This document shows, piece after piece, positions 43,314-53,480 of a stretch of DNA of 64,000 bases. A model generated the notes under the pieces. It saw only the letters and a program-made list of their open reading frames with translations. It did no database searches and was not told the DNA's origin. Made by a program: the position numbers and the translations under genes. Numbering within the stretch: position 1 is the stretch's first letter; every line of letters starts with the position of its first letter. Origin of the DNA: Caulobacter segnis (GTDB taxonomy: Bacteria; Pseudomonadota; Alphaproteobacteria; Caulobacterales; Caulobacteraceae); NCBI RefSeq assembly GCF_023935105.1, contig NZ_CP096040.1, forward strand, positions 2,790,001-2,854,000. The letters are read 5' to 3'.

Positions 43314-44900
43314 ATGAGATTTGATCGTAGAGGCATGGTGCTGGCGGGCCTGGTTGGAGCCGGCGCCCTGACGCCGAACCTGGCGACGGCCGCGCCGCCG
43401 AAGCCGACCTCCCCCACCGACCACTGGTTCAACATCCGCGACTACGGCGCCGTCGGCGACGGCGCGCGGATCGACACGACGGCCATCAACAAGGCCATCG
43501 CGGCGGCCGCGTCGCATGGCGGCGGCACGGTCTATTTCCCGCCGGGAACCTATGCCAGCTATACCCTGCGCCTGAAGAGCAAGGTCACCCTGCTGCTGGA
43601 CGTCGGCGCGGTGCTGCTGGCGGCCGACACGCCGCCGGGCGGCCCTGGCTACGACAGTCCGGACGAAGGCGCGGCGACCAACAAGTTCCAGGACTACGGC
43701 CACAGCCACTGGGCCAACAGCCTGATCTACGGCGAGGGGCTGCACGACATCGCGATCGTCGGCCAGGGCCTGATCTGGGGCAAGGGCCTGAGCCGGGGCC
43801 ACCGCTTCGACACCGATCCGCCCGACGTCAGCGGTCCCGGCGTCGGCGACAAGGCCATCGCCCTGAAGAACTGCCGCAACGTGCTGCTGCGCGACTTCAA
43901 GGTGCTGCAGGGCGGCTGGTTCGCCCTGCTGGCCACCGGCGTCGACAACATGACCATCGACAATCTGGTCGTCGACACCAACCGCGACGGTCTGGACATC
44001 GACTGCTGCCGCAACGTCCGCGTCACCAACTGCACGATCAACTCGCCGTGGGACGACGGCATCTGCCCGAAGAGCTCGTTCGCGCTGGGCTATGCCCGTC
44101 CGACCGAGAACCTGACCATCTCGGACTGCTTCCTGACCGGCGACTTCGAGATGGGCTCGGTGATCGACGGCACGTGGAAGCGCATGCCGCCGACGTTCTC
44201 TGGCTATGGCCGCATCAAGCTGGGCACGGAGTCGAACGGCGGCTTCAAGAACATCACCATCACCAACTGCGTGTTCGACAACTGCTACGGCCTGGCCCTG
44301 GAGACGATGGACGGCGCCCTCACCGAGGACATCGCCATCAGCAACATCGCCATGCGGGGCCTGCGCTTCCCGCCCCTGTTCCTGCGCCTGGGCAGCCGCA
44401 TGCGCGGCCCGGCGGGCGCGGAGATCGGCAAGCTGCGGCGGGTGACGATCCAGAACATCGTCAGCCATGGCGCCAAGCCCTGGCCCTCGATCATCGCCGG
44501 CGTGGCCGGCCATCCGGTCGAGGACATCAAGATCAGCGACGTCTACTTCCACCAGCAGGGCGGCGGCTCGGCCGAGCTGGCCCGGCGCGATCCGCCCGAG
44601 GCCGACAAGGCTTATCCGGACCCGGACATGTTCGGCGACCTGCCGGCCAACGGCTTCTTTATCCGGCACGCCCGCAATATCGAGATGAGCAATGTCGAGA
44701 TCGCCGTGGAAGCGCCCGACGCGCGCCCGGCCTTCTGGATGCGCGACGTCACCGACATCGACCTCTTCCGCCTGCGCCTGCCGCGCGGGGCGAACGGAGG
44801 CGCGAACTTCGCCTTGGACCAGGTCACCGGCTTCCGCAGCTTCGGCGGCCGATGGCTCGAGGACAGGCGCTTCGATGGGACCGTCACACAGACATTCTGA
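43314..44900 (+). CDS. Glycoside hydrolase family 28 (polygalacturonase-like)
   Basis: The 528-residue secreted pectin-degrading enzyme has a Tat-like signal (MRFDRRGMVLAGLVGAG) and a right-handed beta-helix starting FNIRDYGAVGDGARIDTTAI. Catalytic acids lie in NRDGLD (223-228) and WDDGI (D247, D248), with a RIKLGTES substrate-binding segment. The usual SGHG His motif is not obvious, so it may be an exo- or rhamnogalacturonan-type member. The ATG at 43314 has ggggag upstream. It is the first gene of a plus-strand run with TonB receptor, GH43 and uxaC. Confidence 0.9.
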   Translation: MRFDRRGMVLAGLVGAGALTPNLATAAPPKPTSPTDHWFNIRDYGAVGDGARIDTTAINKAIAAAASHGGGTVYFPPGTYASYTLRLKSKVTLLLDVGAVLLAADTPPGGPGYDSPDEGAATNKFQDYGHSHWANSLIYGEGLHDIAIVGQGLIWGKGLSRGHRFDTDPPDVSGPGVGDKAIALKNCRNVLLRDFKVLQGGWFALLATGVDNMTIDNLVVDTNRDGLDIDCCRNVRVTNCTINSPWDDGICPKSSFALGYARPTENLTISDCFLTGDFEMGSVIDGTWKRMPPTFSGYGRIKLGTESNGGFKNITITNCVFDNCYGLALETMDGALTEDIAISNIAMRGLRFPPLFLRLGSRMRGPAGAEIGKLRRVTIQNIVSHGAKPWPSIIAGVAGHPVEDIKISDVYFHQQGGGSAELARRDPPEADKAYPDPDMFGDLPANGFFIRHARNIEMSNVEIAVEAPDARPAFWMRDVTDIDLFRLRLPRGANGGANFALDQVTGFRSFGGRWLEDRRFDGTVTQTF

Positions 44901-44965
44901 CCGGCCATCAGGCCGACGGGATCAGCAAAGGACGGCCATCAAGAGCCGTCGCAGGAGGGATTTCA

Positions 44966-47900
44966 ATGAGCAACAAACTTTATCTGACCGCGGCCTCGCC
45001 TATCGCGCTCGCCGTTTCCTTGCTTTTGCCAGCGCTGGCACAAGCCCAAACCGCGCCGACGACCAGTGATGGCGCCGAGGTCGAGACCATCGTGGTCACC
45101 GGCTCGCGCCTGGCTTCGCGAGGCTTCAGCGCGCCGACGCCGGTCTCGGTCGTCGACGCCGAGGAGTTCAAGCAGTCGGGCGCCGTCAATGTCGAGCAGG
45201 TGCTGAACAACGCGCCCCAGTTCATCGGCTCGCAGAACAACGGCCCGACGGCCAACACCGTCCCGGGCGGCACGGCCACGCTGAACCTGCGCGGCTTCGG
45301 GGCGCAGCGGAACCTGGTGCTGGTCAACGGTCGTCGCTTCGCCATCGCCGGCGCGGACCAGACGACCGACATCAACACCATCCCCGCCTCGCTGATCCGC
45401 CAGACGGAAGTGGTGACCGGCGGCTCGTCGGCGGTCTACGGCTCGGACGCCATCACAGGCGTGGTCAACTTCGTCCTGCGCCAGGACTTCGAGGGCGTCG
45501 AGCTGAACGTCCAGGAGAACTGGGACAGCCACACCACCACGCGGACCCATAACATCGACCTGACCGTCGGCGGCAACTTCGCCGACGGCAAGGGCAACGC
45601 GGTCGTCTCGGTGAACTATCTGGACCGCGGCGCCATCTCGCGGCGGATGCGTGGGAACTGGGCCTATGACTCGCTGTCGGACGGCTGCGTCACCGCGGCC
45701 TCGTTCAGCAAGAGCAAGGCCGGCACGCCGTTTTCGCCGCCGTCGGGCCAGACCTGCGCCCAGGCTGGCGGTCGCCAGGGCCTGATCGCGGGCGGCAGCG
45801 GCGACATCCCCAACGGCCGCTTCACCGGCGTGCCGCTGGTCGGCTCGTCGACCTCGAACCCGGCCCTGGACGCGGCGTTGGTTGCCGCCGGCCTGGGCGG
45901 CATGGGCTCGCGCGGCTTCACCTTCAACGACACCGGGACGACGGCCCGCCCTGCCCTCACCCCGCAGGACGACTTCAACCTGAGTCCGGACAACTACCTC
46001 ATCATCCCGCAGAAGCGCTGGATGCTGAACGCGATGGGCCACTACGACTTCAACAGCAAGGTCACCGGCTACGTCGAGGCGCACTATAGCAACAACGTCG
46101 TCGACATGCAGCTGGCCCCGACCAACATCAACGGGCCGTTCCTGTTCAACGTCAACAACCCCTACCTCAGCGCGCCGATGCAGGAGGTCCTGCGCCAGCT
46201 GGACCTGAAGGAGACGGGGACGACGACGGTGACGACCGGCACGGCGACCCGCACCACGGTGGCCGGCGACGGCCTGGCGGTGATCAATGTCGGCCGCCGC
46301 CTGCGCGAGGTCGGTCTGCGCCGCAACAACGCCGAGCGTAACGTCTTCCGCTTCGCGGCCGGCTTCCGGGGGGACCTGGGCGACGTGTCCGAAAGCTTCC
46401 TGCGCGACCTGAAGTACGACGCCTACTATACCTTCGCCCGCACCTCCGAGACTGACCACCAGGACGGCAACGTCTCCCGCAGCCGCTTCCAGGCCAACCT
46501 GCTGTCGGTGGGCGGCGCGGCGCCGGTGCTGAACGTCTTCGGCCCGAACATCTCGGCCGCCGGCGTCCAGGCCATCGCCATCGGGGCCACCAACATCACC
46601 GAGGCCAAGCAGCAGGTCGCCGCGGCCAACCTGTCGGGCGAGGCCTTCAGCCTGCCGGCCGGCCCGGTCGACTTCTCGGCCGGCCTGGAGTGGCGCTACA
46701 ACGCGGCCAAGTACATCCCCGACGAGTTCCTGCGCTCGGGCGACGTGGTCGGCTTCAATCCCGGCCTGCCGACCGGCGGCAGCACGATCGTTAAGGAGGT
46801 CTATGGCGAGATCCGCGCGCCGATCCTGGCCGACCTGCCGTTCATCAAGAACCTGACCGCCAACGGCGCCTTCCGCTATTCGGACTACAATCTGAAGGGC
46901 GTCGGCGGGGTCTGGACGTATTCGGTCGGCGGCGCCTGGGCCGTGACCTCGGACGTCAACTTCCGCGGCCAGTTCCAGCACGCCATCCGCGCGCCCAACG
47001 TCGGCGAGCTGTACGGCGGCCTGGCCCAGAGCTTCGACGCGGCCACCGACCCCTGTTCGAGCCGCGCGCCGACCGCCCAGCAGACCGCCGCCGTCCGCGC
47101 CGTCTGCGAGGCCACCGGCGTGCCGGCCGCCCAGGTGTTCAGCGCGGGCGTGCAGTCCAATACCATCATCGGCAACCTGTCGGGCGGCAATCCCAATGTC
47201 GGCATCGAGGAGTCGGACACCTACACGGTCGGCGTGGTCCTGACGCCCCGCGCAGTTCCGGGCTTGGCGGTCAGCGTCGACTACTTCAACATCGACCTGA
47301 CCGGTGCGATCTCGCAGCTGGGCGGCGGCCTGAACAACACCCTGAACCTCTGCTACTACATCGTGCAGAGCGCCAGCAGCGAGTTCTGCCAGGCCATCAA
47401 GCGCAATCCCGTGACCGGCGAAATCGCCCCGCCCTACTATGCGACCGTCACCAACGCCAACACCGGCGGCCTGAAGACGGCCGGCGTCGACTTCGCCGCC
47501 AACTATCGGTTCAAGACCGACTTCGGCTGGCTGCCGGATGACAGCGCCTTCGACATCTCGACCAACTGGACCTGGACCGACGAATTCACCTCGACGCCCG
47601 TCCAGGCCTTCCCGAACATCAAGAACTACTGCGTCGGCGCGTTCGGCACGACCTGCGGCCAGCCGATCCCCGAATGGAAGGGCGGCACGCGGATCACCTG
47701 GCGCACGGGGCCGCTCAGCCTGAGCGTCAAGCACCGCTTCATCGGTGCGGTGACGACCGACAAGTACTTGCTGCCCAAGCGGCTGGGCAACACGGTCCCC
47801 GACCTGGCCACCCTGACCAATCCGAAGCTGCCGGCCCAGAACTACTTCGACCTGTCGTTCAGCTATGACCTGAGCAACGGCGTGCAGGTCTATGGCGGAG

Positions 47901-48025
47901 CCCAGAACATCTTCGATCGGGATCCGCCGATCGTCGGCAGCGCGGCGCCGGGGGCCAACACCTACGCGGCGACCTACGATGTCCTGGGAACCACCATGTT
48001 CCTGGGCGGTCGCCTGAGGTTCTAG
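44966..48025 (+). CDS. TonB-dependent receptor, locus 4
   Basis: This 1019-residue receptor starts at an ATG with aggaggga upstream. A signal peptide ends ALAQAQ. The plug has ETIVVTGSRLASRGFSAPTP, the LNNAPQFIGSQ helix, ATLNLRGFGAQRNLVLVNGR and VVTGGSSAVYGSDAITGVVN; the barrel ends LGGRLRF. There is no STN domain, unlike loci 2 and 3. It sits between GH28 and GH43 genes and probably imports oligogalacturonide or arabinoxylan-type fragments. Confidence 0.93.
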   Translation: MSNKLYLTAASPIALAVSLLLPALAQAQTAPTTSDGAEVETIVVTGSRLASRGFSAPTPVSVVDAEEFKQSGAVNVEQVLNNAPQFIGSQNNGPTANTVPGGTATLNLRGFGAQRNLVLVNGRRFAIAGADQTTDINTIPASLIRQTEVVTGGSSAVYGSDAITGVVNFVLRQDFEGVELNVQENWDSHTTTRTHNIDLTVGGNFADGKGNAVVSVNYLDRGAISRRMRGNWAYDSLSDGCVTAASFSKSKAGTPFSPPSGQTCAQAGGRQGLIAGGSGDIPNGRFTGVPLVGSSTSNPALDAALVAAGLGGMGSRGFTFNDTGTTARPALTPQDDFNLSPDNYLIIPQKRWMLNAMGHYDFNSKVTGYVEAHYSNNVVDMQLAPTNINGPFLFNVNNPYLSAPMQEVLRQLDLKETGTTTVTTGTATRTTVAGDGLAVINVGRRLREVGLRRNNAERNVFRFAAGFRGDLGDVSESFLRDLKYDAYYTFARTSETDHQDGNVSRSRFQANLLSVGGAAPVLNVFGPNISAAGVQAIAIGATNITEAKQQVAAANLSGEAFSLPAGPVDFSAGLEWRYNAAKYIPDEFLRSGDVVGFNPGLPTGGSTIVKEVYGEIRAPILADLPFIKNLTANGAFRYSDYNLKGVGGVWTYSVGGAWAVTSDVNFRGQFQHAIRAPNVGELYGGLAQSFDAATDPCSSRAPTAQQTAAVRAVCEATGVPAAQVFSAGVQSNTIIGNLSGGNPNVGIEESDTYTVGVVLTPRAVPGLAVSVDYFNIDLTGAISQLGGGLNNTLNLCYYIVQSASSEFCQAIKRNPVTGEIAPPYYATVTNANTGGLKTAGVDFAANYRFKTDFGWLPDDSAFDISTNWTWTDEFTSTPVQAFPNIKNYCVGAFGTTCGQPIPEWKGGTRITWRTGPLSLSVKHRFIGAVTTDKYLLPKRLGNTVPDLATLTNPKLPAQNYFDLSFSYDLSNGVQVYGGAQNIFDRDPPIVGSAAPGANTYAATYDVLGTTMFLGGRLRF

Positions 48026-48176
48026 AGATCGTCGAGGAAGGGCGCTTGCGCTTGTGCGGGGACCCGGCGCGTATCGGCCGGCCTGCCCCGCCGCCCTCCC
48101 TGGCGCCGGCGCGCGTGGATGCGGACCTCCCGCCGCTCCACGCGCGCCCGGACCTTCGTCTAGCCTGGAGTTCGTG

Positions 48177-49781
48177 ATGCGATCGAGATCCCTGCCGGCC
48201 TGGATCACCGCCCTGGCGTTCCTGCCGCTCGCGGCCTTCGCCGAACCGACGCCGACCTATCGCAATCCGATCTTGCACGCGGACTATTCTGATCCTGACG
48301 TGATCCGCGTCGGGGACCGCTACTACCTGGTCGCCTCGACCTTCCACTTCTCGCCGGGGCTGCCGGTCCTGGAGTCCAGGGACCTAGTCCACTGGACGAT
48401 CCTGGGCCATGTGCTGCCGCGCCTGCCGTTCGCGCCGGAATACGACCTGCCCGGCCCGGTTCCGACTGACGATACCGGCGCGCGGATGCCGCGCGACCAG
48501 CGGACCGTGGGACAGCGCTACGCCGGCGGCGTCTGGGCGCCGTCGATCCGTCATCACGACGGCCGCTTCTACGTCTATTTCGCCACCCCCTACGAGGGGA
48601 TCTTCATGGCCACGGCCGAGAAGCCGGAGGGGCCTTGGAGCGCGCCGGTCGCGGTGATCGCCGGCCCCGGTTACGAGGACCCCTGCCCGTTCTGGGATGA
48701 TGATGGCCAAGCCTATCTGGTCCACGGCAAGGTCGGCGCCGGCCCGCTGGTGCTGCACCGCATGGCGCCGGACGGCAAGTCGGTGCTGGACGCCGGAACC
48801 GTGATCGCCGAGGACGCCAAGGCTCTGCCGGTTCTCGAAGGCCCCAAACTCTACAAGCGCGACGGCTGGTACTACATCTTCGCCCCGACCGGCGGCGTCG
48901 AGACCGGCCCCCAGACCGTGCTGCGCTCGAAGACCATCTGGGGACCGTACGAGCATCGCGCCGTGCTGATCCCCGGCAACGGGCTGAACGGGCCGCATCA
49001 GGGCGGCTGGGTCGAGACCCCCTCCGGCCAGGGCTGGTTCGTCCACTTCAACAGCAAGGGCGCCTACGGCCGCATCGTCCACCTGCAGCCGGTGACCTGG
49101 AAGGACGGCTGGCCGTTCATGGGTCAGCCCCCGCCGGTCGGCGACGGGACCAGCGGTTGGCCGGTCATGCAGCACGCCGCGCCCGACGTCGGTGGCCGCT
49201 TCCCGGCGGTGAAGCCCCAGACTTCGGACGACTTCTCCGCCAAGGCGCTGGGCCCGCAGTGGGAGTGGAATCACAATCCCGACAACAAGCGCTGGAGCCT
49301 GAGGCAGCGCCCGGGCTTCTTGCGCCTGACGGCCGCGCCTGCTCCGAACCTGGTCAGCGCCCGCAACACCCTGACCCAGGTCCTGCAGAGTGAGCATGCC
49401 GTCGTCACGACCCGGCTCGACGCGACCGGCGTCGCCGAGGGGCAGCGCGCCGGGCTGTCGATGTTCGGCCAGGGGCTCAGCTGGATCGGCGTCGCACGGC
49501 GCGAGGGCGCGTTGCGGGTGGTTCAGTCCTATTCAGGCGCCGAGGTTCTCGGACCGCCGCTGAAGACCAGGACCATCGACCTCCGCGTCTCGGTCTCCGA
49601 CCAGACCGCGCGCTACGCCTACAGCCTCGATGGCGGCGAGAGCTTCGTCGAGCTGGGCGCGGCCGCGCCGTTGCGATTCAGCTGGTGGAAGGGCGCGCGA
49701 CCGGCGCTGTTCACCTATGGCGATCCGACGAAGTCGCGGCAGGGCTATGCCGATTTCGACTGGGTGAAGGTCACGCCGTGA
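48177..49781 (+). CDS. Glycoside hydrolase family 43 (xylosidase/arabinofuranosidase-like)
   Basis: The 534-residue enzyme has a signal peptide (LPAWITALAFLPLAAFAEP) and a five-bladed beta-propeller. Catalytic residues are Asp39 (DYSDPDVI), Asp168 (YEDPCPF) and Glu221 (LEGPKLY). A C-terminal beta-sandwich begins near residue 340 (TSDDFSAKALGPQWEWNHNP), as in GH43 xylosidases with a second domain. It releases xylose or arabinose from side chains. The ATG at 48177 has ggag upstream; the earlier in-frame start has no signal peptide. Confidence 0.9.
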   Translation: MRSRSLPAWITALAFLPLAAFAEPTPTYRNPILHADYSDPDVIRVGDRYYLVASTFHFSPGLPVLESRDLVHWTILGHVLPRLPFAPEYDLPGPVPTDDTGARMPRDQRTVGQRYAGGVWAPSIRHHDGRFYVYFATPYEGIFMATAEKPEGPWSAPVAVIAGPGYEDPCPFWDDDGQAYLVHGKVGAGPLVLHRMAPDGKSVLDAGTVIAEDAKALPVLEGPKLYKRDGWYYIFAPTGGVETGPQTVLRSKTIWGPYEHRAVLIPGNGLNGPHQGGWVETPSGQGWFVHFNSKGAYGRIVHLQPVTWKDGWPFMGQPPPVGDGTSGWPVMQHAAPDVGGRFPAVKPQTSDDFSAKALGPQWEWNHNPDNKRWSLRQRPGFLRLTAAPAPNLVSARNTLTQVLQSEHAVVTTRLDATGVAEGQRAGLSMFGQGLSWIGVARREGALRVVQSYSGAEVLGPPLKTRTIDLRVSVSDQTARYAYSLDGGESFVELGAAAPLRFSWWKGARPALFTYGDPTKSRQGYADFDWVKVTP

Positions 49782-49893
49782 TTTTGATCCGTTTTCCGAG
49801 ACAAGGCGGGTTGATCGACCCGCCGTCAACCGCCACCTCCTGGCGGTCGGCGTTCCGCGCCGACCGCGCTTTTTGACCGAGTGACGCGTAGCC

Positions 49894-51336
49894 ATGCCCA
49901 GGCCACTGAATTTCCATGAAGATCGGCTGTTCCCGGCGGATGCGACGACGCGGTCGTACGCGCGGGGGCTTTATGGGCTGGTCAAGGACCTGCCGATCAT
50001 CAGCCCGCACGGCCACACCGATCCTTCCTGGTTCGCGACCAACGAACCGTTCCAGGACGCCACCGACCTGCTGCTGGCTCCGGACCACTATCTCTTCCGC
50101 ATGCTCTACAGCCAGGGCATCTCCCTGGACGCCCTGAAGGTGCGCTCCAAGGCCGGGGTTCCGGCCACCGATCCCCGCGCGGCCTGGAAGCTGTTCGCGT
50201 CGAACTTCCACCTCTTCCGCGGCACGCCCTCGTGGATCTGGCTGAACCACGTGTTCAGCCAGGTGTTCGGCTTCACCGAGTTCCTCGACGAAACCACGGC
50301 CGACGCCTATTTCGACGGCATCAACGCCGCCCTGGCCACCGACGCCTATCGGCCCCGGGCCCTGTTCGACCGCTTCAACATCGAGACCCTGGCCACCACC
50401 GAGGGCCCGCACGAGAGCCTCAAGCACCACCAGGCCATCCGCGAGAGCGGCTGGGGCGGCCATGTGATCACCGCCTACCGCCCCGACGCGGTCATCGACT
50501 TCGAGGACGAGCGCAGCCCGCGCGCCTTCGAGCGCTTCGCCGAGGTCTCGGGCCAGGACGTCTATAGCTGGAAGTCCTACCTGGAGGCTCACCGCCTGCG
50601 CCGGGCGGCCTTCATCGAGGCCGGGGCGACGTCTTCGGACCACGGCCACCCGACGGCGGCCACCGCCGACCTCTCCGACGTCGAAGCCGAGGCCCTGTTC
50701 CAGGATCTGGTGAAGGGCAATGTGACGCCGCAGAAGGCCGAGCTCTTCCGCGCCCAGATGCTGACCGAGATGGCCAAGATGAGCCTGGACGATGGGCTGG
50801 TCATGCAGATCCACCCCGGCTCGCACCGCAACCACAATGTCGGCCTGCTGGGCACTCACGGCCGCGACAAGGGCGCCGACATCCCGATGCGCACCGAATA
50901 TGTCGATGCGCTGAAGCCCCTGCTGACCCGGCTGGGCAACGATCCGCGCCTGTCGGTGATCCTGTTCACCCTGGACGAGACCACCTACAGCCGCGAACTG
51001 GCCCCGCTGGCCGGCCACTATCCAGTGCTGAAGCTGGGCCCATCCTGGTGGTTCCACGACAGCCCCGAAGGCATGATGCGCTTCCGCGAGCAGGTCACCG
51101 AGACCGCCGGCTTCTACAACACCGTCGGCTTCAACGACGACACCCGCGCCTTCCTGTCCATCCCGGCCCGCCACGACGTCGCCCGACGCGTCGACAGCGC
51201 CTTCCTGGCCCGCATGGTCGCCGAGCACCGCATGGACCTCAACGAAGCCGAGGACCTCATCGTCGACCTGACGTACAACCTGCCTAAGAAAGCCTACAAG
51301 CTGGATCAGAGCGCCCGCCATGTTCATGCCCACTGA
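49894..51336 (+). CDS. uxaC: Glucuronate isomerase
   Basis: This 480-residue enzyme isomerises D-glucuronate/D-galacturonate to fructuronate/tagaturonate, the first step of hexuronate breakdown. The N-terminus PLNFHEDRLFPAD, then IISPHGHTDPSWFA with metal-binding His residues, WIWLNHVFSQVFGF, VMQIHPGSHRNHNVG and FGVDD-like text (NTVGFNDDTRAFLSIPARHD) are characteristic of UxaC. It is cytoplasmic and processes galacturonate from the GH28/pectinesterase route. The IclR gene overlaps its end by 17 bases. Confidence 0.95.
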   Translation: MPRPLNFHEDRLFPADATTRSYARGLYGLVKDLPIISPHGHTDPSWFATNEPFQDATDLLLAPDHYLFRMLYSQGISLDALKVRSKAGVPATDPRAAWKLFASNFHLFRGTPSWIWLNHVFSQVFGFTEFLDETTADAYFDGINAALATDAYRPRALFDRFNIETLATTEGPHESLKHHQAIRESGWGGHVITAYRPDAVIDFEDERSPRAFERFAEVSGQDVYSWKSYLEAHRLRRAAFIEAGATSSDHGHPTAATADLSDVEAEALFQDLVKGNVTPQKAELFRAQMLTEMAKMSLDDGLVMQIHPGSHRNHNVGLLGTHGRDKGADIPMRTEYVDALKPLLTRLGNDPRLSVILFTLDETTYSRELAPLAGHYPVLKLGPSWWFHDSPEGMMRFREQVTETAGFYNTVGFNDDTRAFLSIPARHDVARRVDSAFLARMVAEHRMDLNEAEDLIVDLTYNLPKKAYKLDQSARHVHAH

Positions 51337-52054
51337 CACGCCCGATAAGGCCGAACGGGTCAGCCAGACCTTGCTCCGTGCGCTGGACATCCTGGACGCC
51401 GCGCGCGGCGGTCCGGTCGCCCTGACCGAGCTGGAACGACGCCTGGGCCTGACTCGTAGCACCGCGCACCGCCTGGCTTCGGCGCTGGTCGATCGCCGGC
51501 TGCTGACCCACGACGCCCGCAAGGGCTATCGCCTGGGCCCCAAGCTGATGGACCTGGGCTTCCAGGCGCGTGAATCCACCAGCCTGGCCGCGGTCGCCCA
51601 ACCCGTCCTCGACGGGCTCAGTCAGACCATGGAAGACGCCTCGAACCTGGGCGTTCCCGATGGGGATCATGTCGTCTACATCGCGCGCTCGCCCAGCCGC
51701 CGTCGGGTGGCCGTGCGCCACCAGGTCGGCGACCGCAACCGGATCAGCACGACGGCGCTGGGCCGGGCGCTGATGCTGGACGCGTCGACCGAAAGCTGGA
51801 CCGCCTATTTCCCCGACGAGCCGCAACCGGCGGCCAAGGCGATCGGCGCGGCCTGGCACTTCGACGAGGCCGGCGACTGCATCCGTTGCGTGGCCGCGCC
51901 GATCCGCGACGCCAGCGGTGCGATCGTGGCGGCGGTCAGCCTGTCGAGCATCCCGCAGTACATGCCCGAGGATCGGATGGCGCTGGCCGAGCGCGAGGTC
52001 GTCGAGGCGGCTAACGCCATCAGCCGCCGCCTGGGCTGGGGCTGGGAGACCTAA
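51320..52054 (+). CDS. IclR-family transcriptional regulator
   Basis: The 244-residue regulator has an N-terminal winged HTH (LTELERRLGLTRSTAHRLAS) and a C-terminal ligand-binding domain (GDHVVYIARSPSRRRVAVRH, AVSLSSIPQYMPEDRMA). It overlaps uxaC, so it probably senses a hexuronate-pathway intermediate such as KDG. An ATG six bases later is an alternative start. It is convergent with the GH30 gene, leaving 13 bases between them. Confidence 0.9.
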   Translation: MFMPTDTPDKAERVSQTLLRALDILDAARGGPVALTELERRLGLTRSTAHRLASALVDRRLLTHDARKGYRLGPKLMDLGFQARESTSLAAVAQPVLDGLSQTMEDASNLGVPDGDHVVYIARSPSRRRVAVRHQVGDRNRISTTALGRALMLDASTESWTAYFPDEPQPAAKAIGAAWHFDEAGDCIRCVAAPIRDASGAIVAAVSLSSIPQYMPEDRMALAEREVVEAANAISRRLGWGWET

Positions 52055-52067
52055 GCCTCCCGACCGA

Positions 52068-53480
52068 TCACCAGGTGAAGGTGCCCGCCGCCCGCGCCGG
52101 CAACGAAGCCTTGAACCGACGCCCGCCTTCCGTGATCGCGAAGGCCGCAGGCTCTTTACCCACGTTCAACACGATCAGGACACGGCCGCCGTCGCGATTC
52201 TGGAACGCCACCGTGCGCAGGTCGCCGACCTTGGCCGGCGAGCCGATCCGCACAGCGCCGGGCTTCACGAACCGGCTGGCGTGACCGAAGGCGTAGTATT
52301 CCTGGGTGCGGGTGATCGCGCCCGTCTTGCTGTCGATGGTCACGAACGGCCGGCAGTCGCTGCAGCCGCCCTTATGCGGACCGAAGGTCTCGTCCAGCGC
52401 CAGGTTCCACATCAAGACGCCGCGTGAGCCGCCGCGCACCGAGCCGATGATCAGGTTCTCGACCATCCAGGCGAAGCTGTCGTCGAACTTCGGGGCCCAT
52501 TCGCCGCCCGAGCATTCGGTGAGGAACACCTCCTTGTCAGGGTTGGCGTCGGTCACCGGCTGCTGGGCCGAGACGTCGCCGGCGTAGCAGTGCCAGGCGA
52601 CGCCCGCGAGGAAGGCCCTGGCCTTGGGATCGGCCAGCACCGTCGTCGGCTGCTCGGGTTTGTCCCAGTTATGGTCCCAGTCGAGGACCTTGGTCGCGAT
52701 CTTCTCGCGCTCGAAGGTCGGCGCCAGGTGCTCGCCGAAGAACCGGGCGCGGTCCTTGGCCAGCCAACGCATGCCCGGATAGTTGTCAGGCTCGAAGTCC
52801 GGCTCGTTCTGGATGCTGAGATAGTCGGTCGGCACGCCGACCTTGCGGGCCGCCTTGACGTAGCGCGCGAAGAAGTCGGCATAGACCGGGTAGGCTTCGG
52901 GCTTCAGCTGGCCCTTCACCAGCGCCCCGGTGGTCTTCATCCAGGCTGGGGCGCTCCACGGCGAGGCCATGACCTTGAGATCGGGATTGATCTTCAGCGC
53001 CGCCCGAACTGTCGGGAAGACGTATTCCTGAGGCCGCTTCAGCGAGAAGTGCTCCAGTTTCGGATCGGCCGCGCCGCCGGGGGCCTCGTCCAGGCTGTAG
53101 TGGTCCAGCGAGAAGTCCGAAGCGCCGATGGTGATGCGGGTGAAGCTGAAGCCTAGTCCGCCCTCCCCGCGCCCATACAGCTCGCGCAGCAGCCGATCGC
53201 GCTGGGTCGGCGTCAGCTTGGTCTGGATCAGCCAGGCCGAGGCGTCGGTGATCGCACCGCCGAAGCCGACGATGGTCTGGTGGCGCTCCTTGGCGTCGAC
53301 GTTCACGACCGGGAGGCCGGCGAGTTCCCCGGCCGTGACGACGCCGGACGACGGCTGCGCGGTCAGCAACTGGCTCTTGTCGCCCGTGGTCACCCAGCTC
53401 TGGAGCTTGGGCCCGGCGACAGCGGGGGCCGTCGCGACCAGCGCGACGGCGGCGACGGCGTTGGCGAGCAGTACGCGCAT
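52068..53480 (-). CDS. Glycoside hydrolase family 30
   Basis: The 470-residue enzyme has a signal peptide (AVAAVALVATAPAVAGP), a TIM barrel and a C-terminal beta-domain. Acid/base Glu226 is in LSIQNEPDFE and nucleophile Glu322 in FLTECSGGEW. QTIVGFGGAITDASAW is the standard GH30_1/glucosylceramidase-like start. The ATG overlaps the GH3 stop by one base, so it is translationally coupled. It is the last gene of the minus-strand receptor locus and acts on beta-glucan-type chains. Confidence 0.9.
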   Translation of the reverse strand: MRVLLANAVAAVALVATAPAVAGPKLQSWVTTGDKSQLLTAQPSSGVVTAGELAGLPVVNVDAKERHQTIVGFGGAITDASAWLIQTKLTPTQRDRLLRELYGRGEGGLGFSFTRITIGASDFSLDHYSLDEAPGGAADPKLEHFSLKRPQEYVFPTVRAALKINPDLKVMASPWSAPAWMKTTGALVKGQLKPEAYPVYADFFARYVKAARKVGVPTDYLSIQNEPDFEPDNYPGMRWLAKDRARFFGEHLAPTFEREKIATKVLDWDHNWDKPEQPTTVLADPKARAFLAGVAWHCYAGDVSAQQPVTDANPDKEVFLTECSGGEWAPKFDDSFAWMVENLIIGSVRGGSRGVLMWNLALDETFGPHKGGCSDCRPFVTIDSKTGAITRTQEYYAFGHASRFVKPGAVRIGSPAKVGDLRTVAFQNRDGGRVLIVLNVGKEPAAFAITEGGRRFKASLPARAAGTFTW